In this document: piece by piece, positions 25,874 to 35,129 of the stretch
Layout: every line of letters begins with the position of its first letter
How positions within the stretch are numbered: position 1 is the first letter of the stretch
Assembly: GCA_900143615.1 (NCBI GenBank)
Contig: FREU01000001.1
Location: 334,767-398,766, forward strand
DNA from: Rhodobacteraceae bacterium Alg231-30
GTDB lineage: Bacteria > Pseudomonadota > Alphaproteobacteria > Rhodobacterales > Rhodobacteraceae
DNA length: 64,000 nucleotides
Reading direction: 5' to 3'
The notes under the pieces: model-generated
Database searches by the model: none
What the model was told of the DNA's origin: nothing
Seen by the model: only the letters and a program-made list of their open reading frames with translations
Made by a program: the position numbers and the translations under genes

Positions 25874-26869
25874 ATGCAAAAACAACCCAAATATCCTATT
25901 CAAAAGACGAGTTTGCAGTTGTTTGAGCTGTTGAATATCAGCCTTCCGCGTACTTTGAAGAGGGCTGGTTTACCGCAAGACCTGTTTGAGCAAGATTGCC
26001 GCGGACTGACCGGCCAACAGTTTTACCAGATGTGGGATGCAATGTTAGAGGAGGGCGGTCCGCGAGACTTGCCGTTTGAAATGGCAAAGCTCTTGGCTAA
26101 GGGGCCATTCATCCCAGCACTTTTTGCTTTTTCTTGTAGCCCCAATATCGTCACCGGCCTCGAGCGACTTGCTGTCTTCAAACCTCTTGTCGCGCCAGTA
26201 AAACTGGTTGTGACCCGCAGTGAAACAAGGGTCAAACTCGAGATAGGTACACAAGCTGCGGATCAGGTGATGCCCGTTGGCATGGCGGCGTTTGAGTTGG
26301 TGTATTTTCTCGAGATATGTCGCAACTGTACGGGCGCGGATATTCTGCCCACCGAGATAGGCATGCCGGCAGGCATTCGTAATCGGGAAAAATATGATCG
26401 GTATTTTGGCCGTCGAGCCATGCCCGCAGATCGACCCAGTCTGACTCTGACATTGAAAGACGCACAGCGCCCTCTGATTTCGCAGAACGATGAAATGTGG
26501 AAGGGATTTGAGAAACAGTTGAACAGGCAACTGGCCGATCAACGACGAAATACGCCTATGTCTGTGCGGGTGCGCAATGCGCTGATGGAACTCTTGCCTG
26601 CGGGCCAAGCTTCGGTGGATGCCGTCAGTCAACGATTGTTGATGAGTCGTCGCAGCCTGCAACGTCATCTGTCGGCTGAAGGCGAGACATTTCAGAAAGT
26701 ATTAGATCAAACACGATCGGATCTATCGATGTTCTATCTTCGGGCGGGAGAGTTAAGTGTCGAAGAAATATCATATTTACTGGCATATCAGGATCCGAAC
26801 TCATTTTATCGCGCATTTCAAAGCTGGACTGGTTTGACACCATCCCAAGCACGTGTGGCCCCTGCGTAA
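25874..26869 (+). CDS. AraC-family transcriptional regulator
   Basis: A 331-residue protein with an N-terminal ligand-binding region of the Arabinose_bd/OruR type (about residues 20-205) and a C-terminal double helix-turn-helix (about residues 235-331). Recognition segments VDAVSQRLLMSRRSLQRHLSAEG and SVEEISYLLAYQDPNSFYRAFQSWTGLTPSQ are visible. The effector is unknown. The ATG at 25874 follows GGCGAGGTGAG; the longer frame upstream lacks homology. It separates ccoNOQP from ccoGHIS, which are normally adjacent, and lies just downstream of the candidate small RNA. Confidence 0.9.
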   Translation: MQKQPKYPIQKTSLQLFELLNISLPRTLKRAGLPQDLFEQDCRGLTGQQFYQMWDAMLEEGGPRDLPFEMAKLLAKGPFIPALFAFSCSPNIVTGLERLAVFKPLVAPVKLVVTRSETRVKLEIGTQAADQVMPVGMAAFELVYFLEICRNCTGADILPTEIGMPAGIRNREKYDRYFGRRAMPADRPSLTLTLKDAQRPLISQNDEMWKGFEKQLNRQLADQRRNTPMSVRVRNALMELLPAGQASVDAVSQRLLMSRRSLQRHLSAEGETFQKVLDQTRSDLSMFYLRAGELSVEEISYLLAYQDPNSFYRAFQSWTGLTPSQARVAPA

Positions 26870-26901
26870 TTGTGACTTAAGGCAAGATAGGCATGCGTTA
26901 T

Positions 26902-26915
26902 TTGACACAGATCAA
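26902..26915. promoter_or_regulatory. FNR/FnrL box upstream of ccoG
   Basis: TTGAC-ACAG-ATCAA, one deviation from consensus, 62 bases before the ccoG ATG. The class II -10 position (about 26938) has only a weak hexamer. Confidence 0.78.
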
Positions 26916-26977
26916 AGCTCGGATGTGGTAGCGTTGGGACAAGACAAACATCAAACTAGATTCATTCCAAAAAAGAG

Positions 26978-28414
26978 ATGTGTGATTCCGTGAGTACAAA
27001 TTCCGAGCCGTCACTATATCAAGCGCGCGAACCGATTTTTCCGAAACGCGTCAAAGGCGTTTTCCGGAACCTGAAGTGGGTCATCATGGCCGTCACATTG
27101 GGCATCTATTATCTCACGCCTTGGATCAGATGGGACAGGGGGCCAAGTCTGCCGGATCAAGCTGTTTTGGTGGATATCGCCAACCGGCGTTTCTTTTTCT
27201 TCATGATCGAAATCTGGCCGCATGAATTCTATTTTGTCGCGGGTCTGTTGATTATGGCGGGATTGGGGTTGTTCTTGTTTACCTCGGCCTTGGGGCGCGT
27301 CTGGTGTGGGTATACCTGTCCGCAAACGGTTTGGACGGATCTTTTCATTCTTGTTGAACGATGGATCGAAGGCGATCGCAACGCGCGTTTGCGTCTACAT
27401 CGTCAAAAGAAATGGGATTTTCGCAAGCTGCGATTGAGAGCAACTAAACTTGTCGTTTGGTTGTTCATTGGGCTGGCGACAGGTGGCGCTTGGGTTTTTT
27501 ATTTCACGGATGCGCCAGCTTTGTTGGTGGCATTGTTTAATGGCACGGCGCATTCGATTGCCTACACCACGATTGCCGTGATGACGGCGACAACGGTGTT
27601 CTTTGGCGCTATCGCGCGCGAACAAATCTGCATTTACGCGTGTCCGTGGCCCCGTATTCAGGCCGCAATGATGGACGAAGACACACTCACGGTAGGTTAT
27701 CGTGAGTGGCGTGGAGAGCCGCGCGGCAAAGGCAAGCGCTCCGAGGATACAGAGCTGGGTGACTGCATTGACTGTATGGCCTGTGTGAACGTCTGCCCAA
27801 TGGGGATCGACATCCGCGATGGCCAGCAAATGGAATGTATTACATGCGCGTTGTGTATCGATGCCTGCGACGACGTGATGGAAAAAATTGGCAAACCGCG
27901 CGGATTGATCGACTATTTGGCTCTATCCGACGAGGGGCGAGAGCGCGGGGGACAGCCGCCGCGCAGCATTTGGAAGCATGTTTTCCGCCCGCGCACCGTC
28001 ATGTACACTGCTTTATGGTCCATGGTTGGTATCGCGTTGGTTATTGCCTTGTTCATGCGGTCTGACATTGAAATGACTGTTGCGCCGGTGCGAAACCCGA
28101 CTTTCGTCACCTTGTCTGATGGCTCTATTCGCAACACGTACGAAATACGTTTGCGCAACAAGCATGGCGATGAACGCCCGTTCCGGATTTCTATTAATGG
28201 TAATCCGGAACTGCGCGTGACACTGGAAGGTACGCCCTATGGCGTCGTTCAGGTTCCAGCTGATGAAATGAAACTGCAGCGCGTATATGTCACCGCTCCG
28301 AAAGGTGCGGACGCCGCGTTGGTGGCTCGGACTGAATTCCGCTTTTGGGTGGAAGATACAAGCAATGGTGATCGGGTCTACAAAGACACGGTTTTCAATG
28401 GGAGAACAAACTAA
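26978..28414 (+). CDS. ccoG: cbb3 oxidase assembly ferredoxin-like copper reductase CcoG
   Basis: A 478-residue membrane protein (also RdxA/RdxB/FixG) with about five membrane helices and two cytoplasmic 4Fe-4S motifs, CIDCMACVNVCPMG and CITCALCIDACDD (about residues 266-300). An Ig-like periplasmic C-terminal domain follows. It reduces Cu(II) to Cu(I) for the cbb3 CuB centre. Two starts are possible: the ATG at 26978, which has AAGAG directly against it, and an in-frame GTG at 26990, with GAG about 13 bases upstream. I list the ATG but the choice is open. It is first in ccoGHIS and has its own FNR box. Confidence 0.95.
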   Translation: MCDSVSTNSEPSLYQAREPIFPKRVKGVFRNLKWVIMAVTLGIYYLTPWIRWDRGPSLPDQAVLVDIANRRFFFFMIEIWPHEFYFVAGLLIMAGLGLFLFTSALGRVWCGYTCPQTVWTDLFILVERWIEGDRNARLRLHRQKKWDFRKLRLRATKLVVWLFIGLATGGAWVFYFTDAPALLVALFNGTAHSIAYTTIAVMTATTVFFGAIAREQICIYACPWPRIQAAMMDEDTLTVGYREWRGEPRGKGKRSEDTELGDCIDCMACVNVCPMGIDIRDGQQMECITCALCIDACDDVMEKIGKPRGLIDYLALSDEGRERGGQPPRSIWKHVFRPRTVMYTALWSMVGIALVIALFMRSDIEMTVAPVRNPTFVTLSDGSIRNTYEIRLRNKHGDERPFRISINGNPELRVTLEGTPYGVVQVPADEMKLQRVYVTAPKGADAALVARTEFRFWVEDTSNGDRVYKDTVFNGRTN

Positions 28415-28875
28415 TGACGGAACGCCGTTTTACGGGTCGCCATATGGCGATGATTTTTATCGGCAGTTTCACTGTCATTATTGCGGTGAATCTCACGCTT
28501 GCCTGGAACGCCGTTGCAACGTTTCCGGGGCTTGAAGTGAAAAACTCCTATGTTGCAAGCCAAGAGTTTGATGTGCGGCGCGAGGCGCAGGAGAGCCTAG
28601 GATGGCAGGTCTCGGCCCGTGCCGCCAATGGCGTTTTGACGCTGTCGATCACCGATAAGCAGGGCGCACCGGTACAGGTCAGCGATTTAGATGCGGTTCT
28701 GGGACGGGCAACACATGTCAAAGATGACGTGGTGCCAGATTTTTCGTTCAACGGACAAGCCTATGTCGCAGATGCGTCTCTTGAGCCTGGGAATTGGAAT
28801 ATCCGCATGTCAGCGGTTGCGCAGGATGGTACTGAATTCCATCAGCGCGTGGTTTTGCGCGTGGAAAAAAGCTAA
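28414..28875 (+). CDS. ccoH: cbb3 oxidase assembly protein CcoH (FixH)
   Basis: A 153-residue protein with one N-terminal membrane helix (about residues 10-34) and a periplasmic FixH domain. The conserved NSYVASQEFD follows the helix. CcoH interacts with the cbb3 complex during assembly. The start overlaps the ccoG stop by one base and ccoI begins three bases after its stop. Confidence 0.92.
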   Translation: MTERRFTGRHMAMIFIGSFTVIIAVNLTLAWNAVATFPGLEVKNSYVASQEFDVRREAQESLGWQVSARAANGVLTLSITDKQGAPVQVSDLDAVLGRATHVKDDVVPDFSFNGQAYVADASLEPGNWNIRMSAVAQDGTEFHQRVVLRVEKS

Positions 28876-28878
28876 CCT

Positions 28879-31065
28879 ATGGAAGCAACTGTCCGCCCCA
28901 GTTTGTCAGCTTGTCCTGCCTGTGACGCGGCCCCAGCGGCCGAGGCTTTGGCAGCACAAGCGCAGCCGTCTGACGCCAATCTGGCGCTCTCGGTTCCAAG
29001 CGTTCATTGTGCGTTGTGCATCTCGACCGTTGAAACTGCATTAGCCAACGTTCCTGGGGTCAAATCTGCACGGGTGAACCTAACGTTGAAGCGTGCGACA
29101 GTTGAAGCCGGACCAGATGTTACGTCTGACGTGCTTGTCACTGCGCTGGAGGCGGTTGGCTATGAAGCGCATGAGTTGGATGCCGGCACGTTAAGCGCGA
29201 CACAAACCGACAAAGCTGGACGTGATTTGCTCATGCGCCTTGCAGTGGCCGGTTTCGCAACGATGAATGTGATGCTGTTGTCGATCTCGGTTTGGTCCGG
29301 AGCTGAGGCTGCGACGCGCGATATGTTCCACTGGATTTCGGCGGCGATTGCTTTGCCAACAATTCTGTTCTCGGGGCGGCCCTTTTTTGTGAGCGCTTGG
29401 GGAGCTTTAAAGCACAAACGATTGAACATGGATGTGCCAATTGTTCTCGCGATTGCTCTGGCGGTTGTGACCTCGCTTTGGGAGACCTCTCTATCGGGCG
29501 AACATGCTTATTTTGATGCGGCATTGGCGTTGGTGTTCTTCCTGCTTGCTGGTCGGTATCTGGATTATCGCACGCGGGCCGTGGCCCGCTCGGCGGCTGA
29601 AGAGCTAGCTGCGTTAGAGGTGCCGCGTGCTGTGCGAGTGCTTGCAGGACAAGAAGAAACCGTGGCGGTGAGTGAACTGGCTGTTGGGGATCTTGTGCTT
29701 GTGCGCCCAGGTGGCCGGATGCCGGTGGACGGCGAGATCATTGAAGGTCAATCCGAGTTGGATCGTTCGTTGCTGACGGGTGAAACTGTTCCGGTGTTTG
29801 TCGAACAAGGGCTCGCGGTGAGTGCGGGAGAAGTTAACCTGACCGGCCCGCTTCTGATCCGCGCCAGTGCTGTTGGCAAGGAAACCAGTTTGCATCGCAT
29901 GGCGGATTTGGTGGCTATCGCTGAGTCGGGGCGTTCAAATTATACCACCCTCGCAGACAAAGCCGCCAAGCTCTATGCACCGGGGGTGCATATCCTTTCG
30001 GCACTCAGTTTTCTGGGGTGGTACCTGTTTACTCTGGATGTGCGGACCGCCTTGAACATCGCGGCGGCGGTTTTGATAATCACGTGCCCTTGTGCCTTGG
30101 GCCTTGCGGTGCCAGCGGTGACCACGGCCGCGTCGGGGCGGCTGTTTCGACGGGGGATGCTGATCAAACATGCCACTGCGTTGGAGCGCTTGGCGCAAGT
30201 CGATACAGTGGTTTTTGACAAGACCGGTACATTGACGGCCGGAACGCCCGAGGTCACCAATCTCGACACGTTTTCGGAACACGAATTGGGAGTCGCGTTG
30301 GCGCTTGCCATTGGATCGTCACACCCATTGAGCCGGTCCCTAAGTGCCGCTGCGCAAGCGCGGGGCATAACAGCTGTCGAAGTCGTAGACATCGAAGAGG
30401 TGCCTGGATTTGGGACACAGGGGGTTTTTGATGGCCTGCATGTGCGCCTCGGTCGGGCGGGATGGGTTGGAGCCTCTGCATTGGGGCAAACCTCGGCTTT
30501 CTTGGCGATTGGTGAAGCCACTCCCAAAGCGGTCCTTTTTGAGGATGCATTGCGGGAAGGCGCGGTTGACGCTGTGGAGGCTCTTCGGGCGGACGGAAAA
30601 CAGATTGCGTTGATTTCCGGCGATAGCGCGGGCGCTGTAGAAGCTCTGGCAACAAAGCTGGGTATCACCCAATGGGTGGCTGAGGCGCTGCCTGAGGATA
30701 AAGTCCAACGCATTCAAGCGTTGGCGGATCAAGGGCATCGGGTATTGATGGTCGGGGACGGATTGAATGATACTGCCGCGCTGTCGGCAGCGCATGTTTC
30801 GATTTCTCCGGCTTCCGCTTTGGATGCCGCACGTGTTGCATCTGACATTGTGTTGCTTGGGGGGGATTTGCGCCCGATCCCTGTGTCGCTGACAACCTCG
30901 CGCTCTGCGATCCGGCGCATTCGGGAAAACTTCCGCATTGCCACCGTCTATAACGTGATCGCTGTACCGCTTGCGGTCGCAGGGCTTGCCACACCATTGA
31001 TCGCGGCCTTGGCCATGTCTCTTTCTTCAATTACAGTCTCGCTGAACGCGCTGAGGCTGAGGTAA
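28879..31065 (+). CDS. ccoI: Copper-exporting P1B-type ATPase for cbb3 assembly
   Basis: A 728-residue P-type ATPase delivering Cu(I) to the periplasmic side for CuB insertion. Features in order are a cysteine pair CPACD near the N-terminus, an HMA domain with a CALC metal site (about residues 44-47), and membrane helices. The metal-channel motif CPC (ITCPCALG), the phosphorylation site DKTGTLT and the hinge GDGLNDTAAL follow. The HMA site reads HCALC instead of the usual M-x-C-x2-C but keeps both cysteines. It lies between ccoH and ccoS, the canonical order. Confidence 0.96.
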   Translation: MEATVRPSLSACPACDAAPAAEALAAQAQPSDANLALSVPSVHCALCISTVETALANVPGVKSARVNLTLKRATVEAGPDVTSDVLVTALEAVGYEAHELDAGTLSATQTDKAGRDLLMRLAVAGFATMNVMLLSISVWSGAEAATRDMFHWISAAIALPTILFSGRPFFVSAWGALKHKRLNMDVPIVLAIALAVVTSLWETSLSGEHAYFDAALALVFFLLAGRYLDYRTRAVARSAAEELAALEVPRAVRVLAGQEETVAVSELAVGDLVLVRPGGRMPVDGEIIEGQSELDRSLLTGETVPVFVEQGLAVSAGEVNLTGPLLIRASAVGKETSLHRMADLVAIAESGRSNYTTLADKAAKLYAPGVHILSALSFLGWYLFTLDVRTALNIAAAVLIITCPCALGLAVPAVTTAASGRLFRRGMLIKHATALERLAQVDTVVFDKTGTLTAGTPEVTNLDTFSEHELGVALALAIGSSHPLSRSLSAAAQARGITAVEVVDIEEVPGFGTQGVFDGLHVRLGRAGWVGASALGQTSAFLAIGEATPKAVLFEDALREGAVDAVEALRADGKQIALISGDSAGAVEALATKLGITQWVAEALPEDKVQRIQALADQGHRVLMVGDGLNDTAALSAAHVSISPASALDAARVASDIVLLGGDLRPIPVSLTTSRSAIRRIRENFRIATVYNVIAVPLAVAGLATPLIAALAMSLSSITVSLNALRLR

Positions 31066-31070
31066 CTACA

Positions 31071-31229
31071 ATGCAAATCCTTGCTTATCTGATCCCGATT
31101 TCGCTTATCTTAGGGGGCGTTGGGCTTTTGGCCTTTGTCTATACCGTGCGCTCAAATCAGTATGACGACCCCGACGGCGATGCTCAGCGCATTTTGTCGG
31201 GGCAGTATGATGACAAGCCGAAGTCATAG
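31071..31229 (+). CDS. ccoS: cbb3 oxidase maturation protein CcoS
   Basis: A 52-residue single-span protein starting MQILAYLIPISLILGGVGLL and continuing AFVYTVRSNQYDDPDGDAQ. The hydrophobic helix followed by the conserved acidic QYDDPDGDAQRIL is the CcoS signature. CcoS is required for cofactor insertion into the cbb3 oxidase. The ATG is five bases after the ccoI stop and closes the ccoGHIS operon. Confidence 0.93.
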   Translation: MQILAYLIPISLILGGVGLLAFVYTVRSNQYDDPDGDAQRILSGQYDDKPKS

Positions 31230-31270
31230 GCGGGGTGCGCCGCTAAACCATGATTTTTTCGTAAATCAGA

Positions 31271-32734
31271 CTAGCTGGGACCAAGCGTGTAGCAGGTGAT
31301 TTGGCGGGCCTGTAGTCTGCGACAGGCCAAAGCGGCGGTCTCTTCGGTCATGCCCATAAAGTTGGCTTCAAACCCGCGAGAGTTCTGAACAACTTTGCGC
31401 AATGTCCCATCCAGCGTAGACATTTCAGTCAGCGCCGTTTTCAGCAACATTTTCTCGGCGTCATACCGGCTGGGATATCGTCCGACATTGATGCCCCAAT
31501 GCATGCCGCCAGATGTGGAGATCCGGGTCACAACCATGGTTTCTGTGCGTGACTGCGGTTCTGGTTCGCGTGTCGGCACAGCAATGATCTCGGCGAGATT
31601 CACACTGGCCAAGGTTAAGTCTTCTTGCTCAGGCTCTTGCGTAGGGGCCGGTTCAGCTACGGCGACTTCGTCGCTTTCTTGAGCCGCGAGCAACGCCGAT
31701 TGAATGTCGTGCTCAATCACTGTCGCAGCGGCAACCACAACTGGCTGGTTCTGCGGCTCAGTGCTGAGCGGGCGAAGTTGCGGGCGCAATGAACGCTTAA
31801 CTGCGGTTACGACTCGAATGGTCTTACCAGTGGCTTTGGTTGAGCCGCCATAGGCAGGCCGAGTGGGCCTGCGAACGGCAACCTGAGTGGCAGATCGCGT
31901 GAAGCCGAGATCGAGAAGTTCTTTGACTTTTGCGTTGCGTGTGGCTGTTGAACGGCCTCCAAATACCGTCGCAATGACCCGCTTGCTGCCGCGTTCGGCG
32001 GAGGCAACAAGGTTGAAACCCGCAGCGCGGGTGTAGCCGGTTTTAATGCCGTCTGCACCTCTGTATTCATTCAACATCTTGCGGTTGGTGTGATGCACTG
32101 TCGCCACGCCCGCGTGTGTCGAAAGCCGTGAGAACAAGTTGTAGTACTCTGGATAGTCATAGAACACGTGGCGCCCCAGAGTTGTCATGTCCCGCGCGGT
32201 TGACAAATGGCCTTCTTCGGTCAGGCCGTGAGCGTTTTTGAATGTCGTATTGCTCATGCCCATGGCTTTGGCGGTGCGGTTCATGCGTCGTGCAAAAGCT
32301 GCTTCGGATCCTTCGATTGCTTCGCCAATTGCGGTGGCCGCATCGTTGGCCGATTTCACCGCTGCGGCGCGGACCAAGTAACGTAAGGCAATTTTCTGAC
32401 CCGAACGCAGGCCTAGTTTTGATGGGGGCTCGGCAGCAGCGTTGCGTGAAATCGTGACTTTGGTGTCCATCGAGATTTCGCCGTTTTCGACCGCTTCAAA
32501 AGCAATGTAGAGCGTCATCATTTTTGTCAGAGAAGCTGGATGAAGCCTTTGGTCTGCGTTGGATGAGTGCAACACCTCGCCAGATCGTGCATCGACGACC
32601 ATGGCCGCGTAGGGGGCTGCAAAAACGCCAATGGGAGTGCCCAACACTAGACACACTGCTAGTATTGAAAAGAGCCACGCCCGAAATGAGTATAATGTGC
32701 TCAATCGGGCCGGCTTAATTTGCCGCGCCTTCAT
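31271..32734 (-). CDS. D-alanyl-D-alanine carboxypeptidase with SPOR domain
   Basis: A 487-residue penicillin-binding protein of the S11 (DacA/DacF) family that trims the terminal D-Ala of peptidoglycan stem peptides. It has an N-terminal signal or anchor helix (about residues 17-39). The active-site motifs are SLTK (HPASLTKMMT, about residues 68-71), SAN (KSANDAA) and KTG (GIKTGYT). A Pro/Glu-rich linker leads to a C-terminal SPOR-type domain (about residues 410-487, MHWGINVGRYPSRYDAEKML onward) that should target denuded septal glycan. This fused layout is common in Rhodobacteraceae. Confidence 0.94.
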   Translation of the reverse strand: MKARQIKPARLSTLYSFRAWLFSILAVCLVLGTPIGVFAAPYAAMVVDARSGEVLHSSNADQRLHPASLTKMMTLYIAFEAVENGEISMDTKVTISRNAAAEPPSKLGLRSGQKIALRYLVRAAAVKSANDAATAIGEAIEGSEAAFARRMNRTAKAMGMSNTTFKNAHGLTEEGHLSTARDMTTLGRHVFYDYPEYYNLFSRLSTHAGVATVHHTNRKMLNEYRGADGIKTGYTRAAGFNLVASAERGSKRVIATVFGGRSTATRNAKVKELLDLGFTRSATQVAVRRPTRPAYGGSTKATGKTIRVVTAVKRSLRPQLRPLSTEPQNQPVVVAAATVIEHDIQSALLAAQESDEVAVAEPAPTQEPEQEDLTLASVNLAEIIAVPTREPEPQSRTETMVVTRISTSGGMHWGINVGRYPSRYDAEKMLLKTALTEMSTLDGTLRKVVQNSRGFEANFMGMTEETAALACRRLQARQITCYTLGPS

Positions 32735-32918
32735 GTGAACTGCCCTTTATCTGCCTCAAGCCGCCGATTTTTCGGTCTGGCCATTATTATTCTTAGAAGG
32801 CTAGCACAGGGACGAAAAACGATAAAGGTTTTGTTTTCCTATATTTGCAAGCAACACGTTAAAGTGGATCGCCTATGTTGGGGTGTTGGTGAGAGGGGGC
32901 ACTATTTGTGCTGTGACG

Positions 32919-33635
32919 CTAATGTGCGTCGGTTTGACTGATGGCGTTAACCAGTTCTGGGAGCGCTTGCAGAGAGCTTACTGAAAAGTAGCGATCCGAG
33001 TAGTTTGGCGGGTTTGCTCGCTCTAGTTCCCAAGACGCTCCATGCGGAACGTGGACAGCCCAACAGCCGGCTTTGATCGCAGGAACAATATCTGATCTCA
33101 TCGAGTCCCCTATCATCATCGCACGGGATGGGCCGTCTCCGTGTCGCGCGAAAACTGTCTCGTAGACTTCGGGTGTCTTGTGCGAAACAATTTCAGCCCA
33201 TTCAAACATCTCACCTAATCCCGATTGCGCGATCTTACGTTCTTGGTCGAGCAAATCGCCTTTGGTGATCACCACGAGCCGGTAGGATTCGGACAATTCT
33301 TTGATTACGTCTTGCACATGGGGCAACAGCTCAATGGGATGGCGCAGCATTTCACGTCCGGCTTGCATCAGTTCGGCAATTATTGTTGCCGGCACTTTCT
33401 CGTCGGTGACCTCGATTGCGGTTTCGATCATTGAGAGCACAAATCCCTTGATGCCGAACCCGTAGTGGCCGTTATTGCGCCGTTCTGCAGCCAATAACCG
33501 CTCGTGCAGGTGGTCTGCCTCGCAAAAATCTGACAAAAGCTCTTCGAAACGCCCCTGAGTCATGCGAAAGAAGCGCTCATTGTGCCAAAGTGTATCGTCG
33601 GCATCGAAACCAACTGTTGTAAGTTTTTGCGTCAT
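32919..33635 (-). CDS. HAD-superfamily hydrolase
   Basis: A 238-residue phosphatase-like protein with HAD motif I DADDTLW (about residues 11-17), motif II T in VVITKGD, motif III Lys in SHKTPEVYE, and motif IV GDSMRSD. It belongs to the YjjG/haloacid-dehalogenase subgroup acting on small phosphorylated metabolites; the substrate is unknown. The in-frame start seven codons earlier is possible, but the ATG at 33635 gives the usual [15 protein letters not shown] beginning. It is divergent from clpS. Confidence 0.85.
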   Translation of the reverse strand: MTQKLTTVGFDADDTLWHNERFFRMTQGRFEELLSDFCEADHLHERLLAAERRNNGHYGFGIKGFVLSMIETAIEVTDEKVPATIIAELMQAGREMLRHPIELLPHVQDVIKELSESYRLVVITKGDLLDQERKIAQSGLGEMFEWAEIVSHKTPEVYETVFARHGDGPSRAMMIGDSMRSDIVPAIKAGCWAVHVPHGASWELERANPPNYSDRYFSVSSLQALPELVNAISQTDAH

Positions 33636-33728
33636 AGTGCGATTCTCATTTGCCAAAACTCTTTTAGATCTCCATGTGAACGCTATATAACAGCCATTGC
33701 AAAGCGACCCAGGCCGGAACCAAATCTT

Positions 33729-34067
33729 ATGGAAATGCAGCCCTTGCTCATGAACACACCGTCGGATGACGATGGAGACGCGGAACTCGGTGTTCTGACC
33801 CGCGCGCGGACCAAACGGCCCCCGCTCTATAAGGTTATGTTGTTAAATGACGACTATACGCCGATGGAATTTGTCGTACACGTTTTGGAGCGCTTCTTTG
33901 GCATGAGCCATGCGGAAGCATTTGAGATCATGTTGACGGTTCATAAAAAAGGCTTGGCCGTTGTTGGCGTGTTTAGCCACGAAATCGCGGAAACCAAAGT
34001 CACGCAGGTCATGGATTTTGCCCAACGTCACCAGCATCCTTTGCAATGCACCATGGAAAAGGAGTGA
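33729..34067 (+). CDS. clpS: ATP-dependent Clp protease adaptor ClpS
   Basis: A 112-residue N-end-rule adaptor that delivers substrates with destabilising N-termini to ClpAP. The N-degron pocket residues are visible in [15 protein letters not shown] (Asn-Asp-Asp) and [18 protein letters not shown] (His). The N-terminal tail is acidic and flexible ([13 protein letters not shown]). I start at ATG 33729; internal ATGs at 33735 and 33750 are alternatives and none has a strong ribosome site. The frame continues upstream but into the HAD promoter region. Confidence 0.94.
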   Translation: MEMQPLLMNTPSDDDGDAELGVLTRARTKRPPLYKVMLLNDDYTPMEFVVHVLERFFGMSHAEAFEIMLTVHKKGLAVVGVFSHEIAETKVTQVMDFAQRHQHPLQCTMEKE

Positions 34068-34094
34068 TCCGAGTTTCGCGGATCGCCAGATAAC

Positions 34095-35081
34095 ATGTCA
34101 AATTCAAGAGTTTCACTGGCCGTAGATGATTATGGCCTGTCGGTGCCGACAGAAGGGCGTATCGCCGTTTTTGCGGCACGTGCTGGATTGGATCTGAGTG
34201 CTCTTCCTAAAGAGCGCTGTGAGATTGTGCTTACGCAAAAAACCGACTACGATGCATTCTCGGCTGCGGGATACCATTGTGAGGTGCGCGAAAGCGCGCG
34301 CTATGCGATGGCCATTGTGATTTTGCCTCGGGCCAAGGACCAGGCGCGCGATTTAGTTGCACGCGCCGTTGCGGTGGCGGATGTCGTGGTCATTGACGGT
34401 CAAAAGACCGAAGGTGCCGACAGTATGTTAAAGGAATGCCGCAAACGCACCACTGTTCAAGGCTCTGTGTCCAAAGCGCATGGCAAACTATTTTGGTTCT
34501 CTGGTGGTGACTTTAGCGACTGGCTTGCTGTTCCAAGCCAAACCGCTGAGGGACAGTTCGTCACTCATGCTGGCGTTTTTTCTGCGGACGATATTGACCC
34601 TGCATCCAAGATTTTGGCTGAGGCTTTGCCAAAGAAACTGGGGCGTGTGGTTGTGGATTTGGGGGCCGGTTGGGGGTATTTGTCGGCGCGTTGTCTTGCT
34701 GATGAGTATGTCCGTAATCTGCATTTGGTTGAGGCGGATCGGGTCGCTTTAGAGTGTGCTAAGCAAAATGTAGACGATGCCCGCGCGGTGTTTCATTGGG
34801 CGGATGCGACGACATGGAGCGTGCCTGAAGGGCGTGTGGATGTGGTGGTCATGAACCCGCCGTTCCATACAGGACGCAAGGCAGAACCGAGTCTGGGCGT
34901 AAGCTTTATTCAGAATGCGGCGCGTATTCTTGCGCCGTCCGGCCATCTATGGATGGTCGCAAATCGGCACCTGCCTTATGAGGCGACGCTGCAGGCGTGT
35001 TTTGTGCGGGTTGAGGAAGTTGCCGGCGATAATCGCTTTAAGGTTCTTCATGCGCATAGACCGGCTCGAAAGAAGAGTTGA
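34095..35081 (+). CDS. rsmC: RsmC-like 16S rRNA guanine-N2 methyltransferase
   Basis: A 328-residue class I SAM methyltransferase in two halves, as in RsmC. The N-terminal degenerate methyltransferase-like domain covers about residues 1-160. The catalytic domain has VVDLGAGWGYLSA (SAM motif I, about residues 186-198) and NPPFH (motif IV, about residues 255-259), followed by HTGR. RsmC methylates G1207 of 16S rRNA. Alternatively it could be an RlmG-like enzyme. It follows clpS after 27 bases on the same strand. Confidence 0.8.
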   Translation: MSNSRVSLAVDDYGLSVPTEGRIAVFAARAGLDLSALPKERCEIVLTQKTDYDAFSAAGYHCEVRESARYAMAIVILPRAKDQARDLVARAVAVADVVVIDGQKTEGADSMLKECRKRTTVQGSVSKAHGKLFWFSGGDFSDWLAVPSQTAEGQFVTHAGVFSADDIDPASKILAEALPKKLGRVVVDLGAGWGYLSARCLADEYVRNLHLVEADRVALECAKQNVDDARAVFHWADATTWSVPEGRVDVVVMNPPFHTGRKAEPSLGVSFIQNAARILAPSGHLWMVANRHLPYEATLQACFVRVEEVAGDNRFKVLHAHRPARKKS

Positions 35082-35129
35082 AAAGGCGTATGGTGAACAG
35101 ATTCGTGACAACGGTGATGGGGATCGAAC

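Noticed and set aside
34066-34084. GATCCG/CGGATC hairpin at the clpS stop as a terminator
   Set aside because: It has a short stem and no T-tract, and rsmC follows on the same strand within 30 bases.
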